From contig JAFGBL010000281.1 of assembly GCA_016933115.1 (NCBI GenBank), positions 1 through 45,187 on the forward strand: DNA of 45,187 bases, given 5' to 3'. Shown here piece after piece: positions 16,392 to 24,093 of the stretch. The notes beneath the pieces were generated by a model. That model saw only the letters and a program-made list of their open reading frames with translations. It did no database searches and was not told where the DNA came from. The first letter of the stretch is position 1, and every line of letters begins with the position of its first letter. The position numbers and the translations under genes are program-made. The DNA comes from Bacteroidales bacterium. GTDB taxonomy: Bacteria; Bacteroidota; Bacteroidia; Bacteroidales; JAADJA01.

Positions 16392-17240
16392 ATGAAATCA
16401 TTTGGAACTACAATACTATTTACGTTACTTTTCACTTTTGTGATAATTTCCTGCAAAAATGAATTTCCGGAAATGGCAGATGGGGAATATGATTACAATA
16501 TACTTTTTCTCCATCACAGCACCGGTGAAAATATCTGGACAGGCAATAACGGCGGCTGGAATTTATTTAGTGATAAAGTCTCTGTACCGGCCGTTTTTAC
16601 CGAATACAACAAAACCAACGGAACCAAATACCACATTGAAGAGAGGACATTTCCCAAGGAAGAGCCTTATGGTTGGAACAACTATCCCTATGACTATTAC
16701 AATATTTGGGTAAAACATGCCGGGAATGAGATGTATATGGAAGAACTGACCCTTGAAATGCTTACTGGGGATTATGACATGATCATTTTCAAACATTGCT
16801 TTCCTGTTTCCTATATTGAAGAAGATACAGGCAATCCGGATATTGATTCCCCTGAAAAAAGGGTGGAGAACTATAAATTGCAATATGAAGCCTTGAAGTC
16901 AAAAATGCATGAATTCCCTGAAACAAAATTTATTGTTTGGACCGGAGCCGCTCTTACAGCATATAATACCACTGAAGACCATGCCAAACGGGCCAGGGAG
17001 TTTTTCAATTGGGTCAAAAATGAATGGGACAAGCAAGGCGATAATATTTACCTTTGGGATTTTTATGAACTGGAAACAGAGGGTGAATTATTCCTGAAAA
17101 GCGACAATGCAGTGAAAAAGAACAATTCCCATCCCAATATGAAATTTTCTGCAAAAGCTGCAAAACTTTTTGCTCAAAGAATTCTTGATGTTATCGAAAC
17201 AAACGGTCAGAAAACCTCGTTAACGGGAGAATTTAAATAA
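16392..17240 (+). CDS. Lipoprotein with SGNH-hydrolase-like fold
   Basis: 282 residues. A signal peptide ends in a lipobox (FVIISC, Cys21), so it is probably anchored in the envelope. The mature start YNILFLHHSTGENIW resembles the first block of SGNH/GDSL-type proteins, with an HHSTG turn instead of GDS. NNSHPNMKFSAKAAKLFA near the C-terminus (about 246-261) looks like the last block with its His. FIVWTGAAL fits a central strand. Such enzymes hydrolyse or transfer acyl groups on lipids or glycans. Because the canonical GDS serine is not clear, catalysis is uncertain. Its place between the acyl ligase and the ACP gene suggests it acts on the pathway product outside the cytoplasm, but that is inference. 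Confidence 0.6.
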   Translation: MKSFGTTILFTLLFTFVIISCKNEFPEMADGEYDYNILFLHHSTGENIWTGNNGGWNLFSDKVSVPAVFTEYNKTNGTKYHIEERTFPKEEPYGWNNYPYDYYNIWVKHAGNEMYMEELTLEMLTGDYDMIIFKHCFPVSYIEEDTGNPDIDSPEKRVENYKLQYEALKSKMHEFPETKFIVWTGAALTAYNTTEDHAKRAREFFNWVKNEWDKQGDNIYLWDFYELETEGELFLKSDNAVKKNNSHPNMKFSAKAAKLFAQRILDVIETNGQKTSLTGEFK

Positions 17241-17294
17241 GTCTGTCTGACAAATATCAGGATGAAAGATCAGAGAAAGTAATTTTTAAAAAAC

Positions 17295-17546
17295 ATGATA
17301 GAAACAGCTGAAATTAAGGATAAAATCAGGAAATTCATTGCAGAAACATCATTTGTACCGGAAGAAAAAGTCCAGGACGAAACCCTGATATTTGTAGATG
17401 GGATTTTTGATTCCATGGGATTCCTGTCACTCATCAATTTCATAGAGGATCATTTTCAAATCAAAGCCGAAGATTCAGAATTACTTGAGGAAAATTTTGA
17501 GTCGGTGGATGCAATTGCCAATTTCATTGCCAAAAAGCAAAATTAA
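17295..17546 (+). CDS. Stand-alone acyl carrier protein
   Basis: 83 residues with the four-helix ACP pattern. The phosphopantetheine attachment serine is Ser40 in FVDGIFDSMGFLSLI, where most ACPs have DSL. The acidic helix EDHFQIKAEDSELLEENF follows, as in ACP helices II-III. It is not the fatty-acid ACP gene, which normally adjoins fabF. Instead it lies 54 bp after the lipoprotein and 9 bp before the asparagine-synthetase-like gene, so it is most likely dedicated to this cluster. It would carry the acyl group activated by the upstream ligase. Peptidyl-carrier function is an alternative, but no condensation domain is nearby. Confidence 0.88.
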   Translation: MIETAEIKDKIRKFIAETSFVPEEKVQDETLIFVDGIFDSMGFLSLINFIEDHFQIKAEDSELLEENFESVDAIANFIAKKQN

Positions 17547-17555
17547 TTTCGTTTA

Positions 17556-19535
17556 ATGTGCGGTATTGCCGGCATATATCATTTCGGACATCGGGGAAAA
17601 CCTGTTGATGGAGGAATGTTATCCGGGATGCTGAAAAACATCCGGCACCGCGGACCAGATGAGAGTGGAATTTACCTGGGAGATAACATTGGTCTGGGTA
17701 GTGTCAGGCTAAGCATTATCGACCTTTCCACAGGTCAGCAACCCATTTCCATCAATTCCGGCAGGTACTGGATCGTTTATAACGGAGAGGTTTTCAATTA
17801 TCCTGAGCTCAGGTCAGATTTGGAAAAATCAGGCTGTAAGTTTAAAACGACCACCGATACCGAGGTCGTTGTTCAGTCTTATGCGAAGTATGGTAAAGAT
17901 TGTTTGCAAAAATTCAACGGGCAGTTTGCTTTTGCCATTTGGGACGAACAAAAAAAGGAAATTTTCCTGGCTCGCGACAGGATGGGAATCCGGCCTTTAT
18001 TTTATACTTCATTCGACGGAACTTTTGCTTTTTGCTCTGAGATCAAAGGGCTTTTCGAAATACCGGAAATAAAAAGATCCATTTCAACGGAATCGCTTGC
18101 ACAGGTATTTAATTTCTGGACAACCATTACGCCCAATACCCCTTTTGAAAACATACTTGAATTACCTCCCGGCCACTGGATGACTGTTTCAGAAAATGAA
18201 ATCCGGGTGAAGAAATACTGGAAGCTTTCCTTTCCGACCGAAGGAACAGAAAATAAGGCAAATATTAAAGATGCGATTGAAGCATTCAGGGATCTTTTTT
18301 ACGATGCCGTTAAAATAAGATTAAGGGCAGATGTTGAAGTTGCCGCTTACCTGAGCGGAGGGATCGATTCGAGTGTTACAACAGCCTTCATTCATGAAAT
18401 TGAGCCTGGGATTTTAAATACATTTTCCATTGGCTTCAGTGATCGGGATTTTGATGAGACACACTACCAACTGGAGGCATCCCGCTATTTTAACACCCAC
18501 CATACTGCGTTTACCTGTACTTCAGAGGAGATCGGTGAAAAATTCCTGGATACGGTACTTCATGCCGAATTTCCGATCCTGCGAACCGCTCCTACCCCGA
18601 TGTACCTTCTATCGCGGATGGTCAGAGAAAAAAATATCAAAGTCGTGATTACGGGTGAAGGTGCCGATGAGATGCTTGCTGGCTATAATATTTTCAAGGA
18701 AGCCAAGATCAGGCGATTTTGGGCCAGGCAGCCACAGTCAGCCATCAGGCCATTACTACTGACAAAACTTTATCCTTACCTGCCAATGATGAAAAATTCC
18801 AGGACAAATGTGTTAAAAATGTTCTTTGGATACCGTCTGGGCGATACTACTGATCCCTTTTATTCCCATTTGTTGCGGTGGCACAACACCTCTCGTATTA
18901 TTAATTACCTTTCATCCGATGTCAAATCGGATATAAAGCATTATAATCCACTTGCCGAATTGGAGAAAAATATTGAATCGGAGTTTAGTGGTTATGGAGA
19001 TCTTGCCAAAGCTCAGTACCTGGAGGCTACTGTTTTTATGTCGGGCTATTTGCTCTCATCACAGGGGGACAGGGTAGCGATGGCCAATTCGGTAGAAGGC
19101 AGGTATCCTTTCCTTGATCACCGGGTTATTGAGTTTAGTGCCAACTTACCCGAGGATTTTAAATTGCATGGTTTGAACGAAAAATACCTCCTTAAAAAAA
19201 TGATGCTGGGGAAAATTCCCGATTCCATCCTAAAACGCTACAAACAGGCTTACCGGGCGCCCATTCAAACCAGCTTTTTCGGTAAACGGTCACCCACCTT
19301 TGTTGAGGAGTTACTCTCGCAACAATCCATTCAATCATCAGGTTATTTTGATTTCGACCTGGTAGATAAATTGGCAAACAAGTTCCGCAAAGGTGAAACC
19401 ACTTCAGAAGTAGATAACATGGCATTGGCCGCCATTCTTTCCACCCAGCTGCTTCACAACATGTTTATCCGGCATGCTCCCGGAACGTATTTCAAACAGG
19501 AATTATCCAATCTGGTTGTATTTAGAAAAGCTTAA
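17556..19535 (+). CDS. Glutamine-dependent asparagine-synthetase-type amidotransferase (AsnB family)
   Basis: 659 residues. The N-terminal class II glutaminase starts MCGIAGI, so Cys2 is the nucleophile after Met removal. It has the expected Arg51, the NGE motif (76-78) and Asp101. The C-terminal ATP-pyrophosphatase domain has SGGIDSS at 267-273 and an ITGEGADEML loop. Both halves are intact, so it can release ammonia from glutamine and amidate an adenylated carboxylate. It is longer than E. coli AsnB (554) and resembles the AsnB relatives found with exosortase loci and natural-product pathways. The 9-bp gap after an ACP gene makes a role in primary asparagine synthesis less likely. The amidated substrate is unknown. 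Confidence 0.9.
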   Translation: MCGIAGIYHFGHRGKPVDGGMLSGMLKNIRHRGPDESGIYLGDNIGLGSVRLSIIDLSTGQQPISINSGRYWIVYNGEVFNYPELRSDLEKSGCKFKTTTDTEVVVQSYAKYGKDCLQKFNGQFAFAIWDEQKKEIFLARDRMGIRPLFYTSFDGTFAFCSEIKGLFEIPEIKRSISTESLAQVFNFWTTITPNTPFENILELPPGHWMTVSENEIRVKKYWKLSFPTEGTENKANIKDAIEAFRDLFYDAVKIRLRADVEVAAYLSGGIDSSVTTAFIHEIEPGILNTFSIGFSDRDFDETHYQLEASRYFNTHHTAFTCTSEEIGEKFLDTVLHAEFPILRTAPTPMYLLSRMVREKNIKVVITGEGADEMLAGYNIFKEAKIRRFWARQPQSAIRPLLLTKLYPYLPMMKNSRTNVLKMFFGYRLGDTTDPFYSHLLRWHNTSRIINYLSSDVKSDIKHYNPLAELEKNIESEFSGYGDLAKAQYLEATVFMSGYLLSSQGDRVAMANSVEGRYPFLDHRVIEFSANLPEDFKLHGLNEKYLLKKMMLGKIPDSILKRYKQAYRAPIQTSFFGKRSPTFVEELLSQQSIQSSGYFDFDLVDKLANKFRKGETTSEVDNMALAAILSTQLLHNMFIRHAPGTYFKQELSNLVVFRKA

Positions 19536-19577
19536 AGCTAAAAAATGCTTTATTTTGCAACATTCAGTTTATAGTGA

Positions 19578-20759
19578 ATGGAACAGGAAATGAATACAGA
19601 ACAGAAACGACAGCATGGTTTTCAAACCGGCAATGTGATTTTACTTTCCTTATCACATTTGCTTCATGATATTTACTCCTCTTTTCTGGCTCCACTGCGG
19701 CCTTTGCTCATTGAAAAATTTGGGATTACGCTGGCTGCAGCTTCACTCTGGGACCTTTTCCAGCGAATTCCCTGGTTTCTGAATCCTTTTATCGGTATGA
19801 TCGCCGAAAAGACCGCCGCCCGTTATTTCGTCATCATCTCCCCGGCCATTACCGCAATAACCATGAGCCTGCTGGGAGTTGCACCTTCTTACACAATGGT
19901 ATCCGTATTGCTTTTGGTGATGGGTGTCAGCAGTGCAGTTTTCCATGTCCCTTCACCCGTTATGGTACAAAAGATATCAGGAAAACAAACAGGCCGTGGA
20001 ATGAGTTTTTACATGTTTGGCGGTGAAATTGCCCGAACCGTTGGCCCGTTGGTTATCACAGGAGCCATTACACTGTGGACGCTGGAAGGCACCTGGAAAC
20101 TGATCCCTTTTGGGCTTGTTGCTTCCTTTGTCATGTTCCTTAGGTTGAAAAATATTAAAATTTCCGAAGGATTCCAGAAAACGAAAATGAATACCGGTTT
20201 TATAGATACATTTAAAAAGCTATTGCCTTTTTTTGGAATCCTGGCAGGAATAACTTTTTTCCGGGCGATCATGAAATCGGGATTAACAGCCTTTTTACCT
20301 ACCTATTATTTCATGGATAAAGGAGAAACCTTGTGGTTTGCCAACTCCGCCCTGGCACTTTTCCAGCTTGCCGGCGCTGCTGGCACCTTTCTTTTCGGAA
20401 CCATATCGGACAGGATCGGGAGGAAAAAATCCCTTTTACTGATCGCCGTCATCACGCCGGTTTTTATGTTCCTGTTTATTTCGTCTTCCGGCATTTTGAG
20501 TTTCGGTCTGTTGGTAATACTTGGAATTTTTATTTTTGCTCCCGGCCCCGTGTTGTTGGCTCTTGTGCAGGACCGGGAAAAAGATAAAAGGGTTTTTGCC
20601 AACAGCATTTATATGACAATCAGTTTTATGTCGGCAGCCCTGGCTGTGGTATTTGCAGGATTGATCGGTGACTGGATAGGACTGGAGAACATGTACAGAC
20701 TTTCTGCATTCCTTGCATTGGGCGCTATTCCTTTTGTATTGATGCTTAAAATTAAATAG
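19578..20759 (+). CDS. MFS transporter, fosmidomycin-resistance-like (Fsr) family
   Basis: 393 residues with about 12 predicted transmembrane helices. The start VILLSLSHLLHDIYSSFLAPLRPLL, the helix following it, and the loop GTISDRIGRKK between helices 6 and 7 (the MFS motif G-x-x-x-D-R-x-G-R-K) match Fsr-type drug and metabolite exporters. It is in the inner membrane. It lies 42 bp after the AsnB-like gene on the same strand, so it is probably cotranscribed and would export the product of the cluster or a substrate analogue. The second Met at residue 5 is an alternative start. Confidence 0.85.
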   Translation: MEQEMNTEQKRQHGFQTGNVILLSLSHLLHDIYSSFLAPLRPLLIEKFGITLAAASLWDLFQRIPWFLNPFIGMIAEKTAARYFVIISPAITAITMSLLGVAPSYTMVSVLLLVMGVSSAVFHVPSPVMVQKISGKQTGRGMSFYMFGGEIARTVGPLVITGAITLWTLEGTWKLIPFGLVASFVMFLRLKNIKISEGFQKTKMNTGFIDTFKKLLPFFGILAGITFFRAIMKSGLTAFLPTYYFMDKGETLWFANSALALFQLAGAAGTFLFGTISDRIGRKKSLLLIAVITPVFMFLFISSSGILSFGLLVILGIFIFAPGPVLLALVQDREKDKRVFANSIYMTISFMSAALAVVFAGLIGDWIGLENMYRLSAFLALGAIPFVLMLKIK

Positions 20760-20815
20760 CCTCACAATTAACATCAAACCCAATATTCATTTAAAAATCC
20801 CTCAATTAAAATTTG

Positions 20816-20829
20816 TTAAGAATTCTTAA
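20816..20829. promoter_or_regulatory. 14-bp perfect palindrome
   Basis: TTAAGAATTCTTAA is fully palindromic and lies about 67 bp upstream of the next ATG, in the gap after the MFS gene. It could be a regulator site. A TAATTTTG -7-like motif at 20887-20894 is so close to the ATG at 20897 that one of the two is probably misplaced. Confidence 0.35.
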
Positions 20830-20896
20830 ATCACGCTGCTGGAAATTAATAATTTAAGCTTGCCACTCGTTAAATACAAGTGTAAATAATTTTGCC

Positions 20897-21688
20897 ATGA
20901 AAGCATTTAAACAAGTCGAACTCAAGCTTGAACGGAAGATCGTTTATAGCTATGCATTTACATTGGGTTTCCTGAGCTTTTTCATTATCCTTTCACCTTT
21001 GTTCGGACAGATCGAAAGTGATACAATCAGAACCAATCCGGAGATAAAAATCAATGTTAATAAACAGTACGACGAAAATGGGAATGTGATCGGTTATGAT
21101 TCTACCTATTCCTGGCACTGGTCAGGGAAAAATTACAATTTCAACGGTTTTGATTCGATACTGGACAACCTGAGTTTCCGAATTCCACATTTTGACCGGA
21201 ACTATTTTTTCAATGATTCAACCGGAAGTGCATTTTTCAATGATGAATGGTTTTACTTCCCCGATTTCCATTTTCCCCGATTTAATGATTCAACCGGTCA
21301 ATTCCTGGATTCCCTTGGAATGTCACTGAATGATTTCTTTAAACTCCCAGGATACAACCATAATGACCTGAAACAGAAACTGGCTCCGGGTGACGACTTT
21401 TTTGATCAATTTCAGCAGGAGCACAAGGATTTTATCGAAAGGTTCAGAAAATACCAGGAGGAACATCAAAAACTGCTGGATAAGTATTTTAATCAATCAT
21501 TTGAAAACGACTCAATCTTACAGAACATAAAACAGAACTCCCCCTTCCGGGAGAAAATGAGCCAGGTAAAGGTAAAATGGGAAAAATTTAGGCCTGATTG
21601 TTTAAGCCTGTATCGGTGTTATGAAGTTCATCGCCGGATCAACAGTTTTCCTGATTGCTCAATTTTATTATCATTGCCAAGTGTATAA
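20897..21688 (+). CDS. Hypothetical secreted protein, possibly 3'-remodelled
   Basis: 263 residues; no family recognised. One hydrophobic segment (about 19-37, LGFLSFFIILSPLFGQ) looks like a signal peptide after an unusually long basic lead. The rest is rich in Asp, Asn, Phe and Tyr, with repeated NDSTG segments (about 107-135) and a charged helical stretch EEHQKLLDKYF. The last 35 residues, after KWEKF, change character and overlap antisense to the neighbouring T9SS gene's 3' end by 61 bp. That suggests the original C-terminus was lost and the frame now reads into foreign sequence. A TAATTTTG element 2 bp before the ATG would start transcription inside the gene, so a later start, for example TTG at codon 23, is possible. 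Confidence 0.6.
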   Translation: MKAFKQVELKLERKIVYSYAFTLGFLSFFIILSPLFGQIESDTIRTNPEIKINVNKQYDENGNVIGYDSTYSWHWSGKNYNFNGFDSILDNLSFRIPHFDRNYFFNDSTGSAFFNDEWFYFPDFHFPRFNDSTGQFLDSLGMSLNDFFKLPGYNHNDLKQKLAPGDDFFDQFQQEHKDFIERFRKYQEEHQKLLDKYFNQSFENDSILQNIKQNSPFREKMSQVKVKWEKFRPDCLSLYRCYEVHRRINSFPDCSILLSLPSV

Positions 21689-22527
21689 AAATAGATGCCG
21701 GCAGTAAGCGTGCTGACATCAATAACTGGTGTTTCGGAATCATTCATTTCAATATTAATAATTTCCTGTCCAATGGAATTCTGAAGATGAAAAATGTATT
21801 TTCCTTTGTGCCCGTTCATAGCAACAATGGAGACTTGATGGGTTGCAGGATTTGGAAATACTTTAAAGGGTTGAACGCTGGCTACATTTTCTTCTATGCC
21901 AACTATATAACAGTCGTTGAAATATTCGTTTTGATAAAGAATTTCTCCTTGTTTCTGAACACACAGTAATTCAATCGTCGGGCAAACGATATAACAATAA
22001 AATCCTGTTTCCAGCAAGCCATTATTACTTCCGATCCCTTCTATCCAGAAATTCTGACCATAATATTCACAGGATAAATTAATTCTTCTTCGATAGTCAC
22101 CGTTAATCAGGATCGAATCGACAGTTGTCACTACAAATTCTACTTCATACGGATAAGACTGAAAAAATGAAGTAATGGTAATCGTATCGCCTGCCTCTAC
22201 ATTAAAATCATAAACCAATGCCGGTTCAAAATCAAGACTCGATAAAGGGGAATAAAACACTTTACGGCTCGAATCCTCCCTTAGGAAACCCATTTTTATC
22301 CATGATGCGGGAAATTCTTCCATGGAAGAATAAAGGATTTTGTATATTTCATTGTTGATGACGGTATCTTCGTCACACTTATAAATGTATGTGAGGGTTG
22401 GACCAGGGAAAAAAGCTTCCATCACATGCCATGTCTTTCCGGTATCAATTAGTGGGTAATAAGGTGATTGTGAAAAACCGGAAAATTCGAAAAAAATCAG
22501 GATTGCAATTATTAGTTTAGTTTTCAT
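21628..22527 (-). CDS. T9SS-secreted protein with C-terminal sorting domain
   Basis: 299 residues from the ATG at 22527; a longer frame begins at a GTG only 5 bp after the -7 element, so the ATG is preferred. A signal peptide (KLIIAILIFFEFSGFS) is followed by a beta-rich region with short Tyr-Asp-Thr repeats and no recognised catalytic motif. The last about 80 residues form a type A T9SS sorting domain: VFPNPATHQVSI, then NSIGQEI, then STLTAGIYFYTLGN and a basic end (LIRR). The protein would leave through the type IX system and be attached to or released at the cell surface. Its 3' end overlaps the convergent hypothetical gene by 61 bp. Confidence 0.88.
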   Translation of the reverse strand: MKTKLIIAILIFFEFSGFSQSPYYPLIDTGKTWHVMEAFFPGPTLTYIYKCDEDTVINNEIYKILYSSMEEFPASWIKMGFLREDSSRKVFYSPLSSLDFEPALVYDFNVEAGDTITITSFFQSYPYEVEFVVTTVDSILINGDYRRRINLSCEYYGQNFWIEGIGSNNGLLETGFYCYIVCPTIELLCVQKQGEILYQNEYFNDCYIVGIEENVASVQPFKVFPNPATHQVSIVAMNGHKGKYIFHLQNSIGQEIINIEMNDSETPVIDVSTLTAGIYFYTLGNDNKIEQSGKLLIRR

Positions 22528-22549
22528 AATATCGGTTTTATTCACTGAT

Positions 22550-22557
22550 CAAATATA
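22550..22557 (-). promoter_or_regulatory. Promoter -7 element of the T9SS gene
   Basis: The plus strand reads CAAATATA, so the minus strand reads TATATTTG, a perfect TAnnTTTG. It lies 22 bp upstream of the ATG at 22527 and faces away from the promoter element at 22610-22617. Confidence 0.6.
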
Positions 22558-22609
22558 GAAATTAATATTGATACATTTTATCAACAAAGTCAAAGTTGCA
22601 TTATTATGT

Positions 22610-22617
22610 TAATTTTG
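22610..22617 (+). promoter_or_regulatory. Promoter -7 element of the 478-aa conserved gene
   Basis: TAATTTTG matches TAnnTTTG. It lies inside the longest frame (which opens at a TTG at 22596) and 29 bp upstream of the ATG at 22647, so the ATG is the real start. Confidence 0.6.
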
Positions 22618-22646
22618 CCGGTAAAATTTTGGAGACCGGTTTTTCC

Positions 22647-24083
22647 ATGGAACGTGAAATTCAAAGCACCAACCGTAAAGCATTACACATCAACCTGAAC
22701 GAGTCGGTTTATGGAACCATTGCCGAGATCGGCGGTGGGCAGGAAGTGGCCAGGAATTTTTTCCAGGCCGGTGGTGCTTCAGGTACCATTGCCAAAACAA
22801 TTTCAGCATACGACAAGCTGTTCAGCGACCGTTTTTACAACAAAAACAAACCCGGAAGGTATGTTTCGGAAGAAAGACTGAACAAAATGCTCGACACCGA
22901 ATACAACGAACTGGTCCAGTTGCTGTCGGAAAAGAGGAGTGAAAAAACCTGCTTTTTTACCTACGCCAATACCGTTGCCACCCTCAATTTCAGGAAGGAT
23001 AACGAAGCCCACGGCTGGCTGGGCATTCGCTTTCAGCTAAAGCCTCAAACCGATCCCAACGAGGTAATCATGCATGTGAAATTGCTTGAGAAGGATACGC
23101 AGATGCAACAAAGCACACTGGGCATACTGGGTATCAATTTGATATTTGCTGCCTTCTTTTATTTCAACACTCCCAACACCTTTTTGCAGTCTTTATTTGA
23201 TAATTTAACCCCCGACCGGCTGGAGATCACCATGATCCGGATGGGCGGCAAAGAACTGAGTTATGTGGATAATCGCCTGCTTGCTGTTCAGTTGATCAAA
23301 AACCGGATGACAAGCGCCATCATGTTCGATCGAAAAGGAAACGTGCGCGAACCGGCTGATATGCTTTACAGGAAAAATGTCCTTGTATTCAGGGGTAGTT
23401 TCAGGCCGATCACCTATGTGGGTTTCGATATGCTCAAAACCAGTTACAGCCTGTTCAAGCGGGATGAAGATTACACCCGCGATTCCACCCTTGCTTTGTG
23501 CGAAATGACTTTCAATAACCTGATGGAAGAAGGGGAATTGGATGAACGGGATTTCCTTTCCAGGGTTGACCTGCTGAACGGAATGGGTCAAAATGTAATG
23601 GTATCTAATTTACAGGAATATTACAACCTGGTATCTTATTTCTCCGGCTTTGCCATTAAAAACCTGCGCATTGTGCTGGGGATTCCCAATTTCCTGGAAG
23701 TGATCAATAAAAAATATTATACCCAATTGAGGGGAGGCATACTGGAAGCGATGGGAAAAATGTTTCCGGAAAATGTAAAAATCTATATTTACCCGACTGT
23801 TTCATCAGTGTCAATAAAAGATCATTCCAGGGGTGAGGCGCTATTGACTTCGGAAAATCTTCCGTTACCGGATGATATCAACGACCTTTTCGGTTACCTT
23901 AAAAAGAACAGGAAGATTTTGGATATTAAAAATGTGAAAAAAGAACGTTTATTTATTAACTCAAGGAATGTTCTGAAGATGATCCAGAAAGGCAAAAAAG
24001 GGTGGGAAGATTTGGTTCCAAGGTACGTTGAAGATCAGATCAAGACAAGACAGTTGTTCGGTTATAAACCTTCAGAGGACTAA
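22647..24083 (+). CDS. Conserved protein of unknown function (AEIGGGQEVARNFF family)
   Basis: 478 residues from the ATG at 22647. The N-terminus carries a striking conserved block, YGTIAEIGGGQEVARNFF, followed by AGGASGTIAKTISAYD. I recognise this as a widespread bacterial family that databases name inconsistently (TonB-dependent receptor, nicotinate-nucleotide adenylyltransferase). Neither name is supported here: there is no signal peptide, no TonB box, no beta-barrel pattern and no clear HxGH nucleotidyl-transferase motif. It is soluble and mixed alpha/beta, with a basic Lys-rich C-terminal part. It precedes rarA by 10 bp on the same strand, so they are probably cotranscribed. Confidence 0.8.
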   Translation: MEREIQSTNRKALHINLNESVYGTIAEIGGGQEVARNFFQAGGASGTIAKTISAYDKLFSDRFYNKNKPGRYVSEERLNKMLDTEYNELVQLLSEKRSEKTCFFTYANTVATLNFRKDNEAHGWLGIRFQLKPQTDPNEVIMHVKLLEKDTQMQQSTLGILGINLIFAAFFYFNTPNTFLQSLFDNLTPDRLEITMIRMGGKELSYVDNRLLAVQLIKNRMTSAIMFDRKGNVREPADMLYRKNVLVFRGSFRPITYVGFDMLKTSYSLFKRDEDYTRDSTLALCEMTFNNLMEEGELDERDFLSRVDLLNGMGQNVMVSNLQEYYNLVSYFSGFAIKNLRIVLGIPNFLEVINKKYYTQLRGGILEAMGKMFPENVKIYIYPTVSSVSIKDHSRGEALLTSENLPLPDDINDLFGYLKKNRKILDIKNVKKERLFINSRNVLKMIQKGKKGWEDLVPRYVEDQIKTRQLFGYKPSED

Positions 24084-24093
24084 TTAATCAAAT

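Noticed and set aside
19541..19577. Separate promoter for the MFS gene (TATTTTG)
   Set aside because: It lacks one base of the TAnnTTTG consensus and has no -33 element. Cotranscription with the AsnB-like gene 42 bp upstream is simpler.
22647..24083. Product named TonB-dependent receptor or NMN adenylyltransferase
   Set aside because: No signal peptide, TonB box, plug or barrel strands, and no HxGH motif. Those database names appear to be inherited mistakes.
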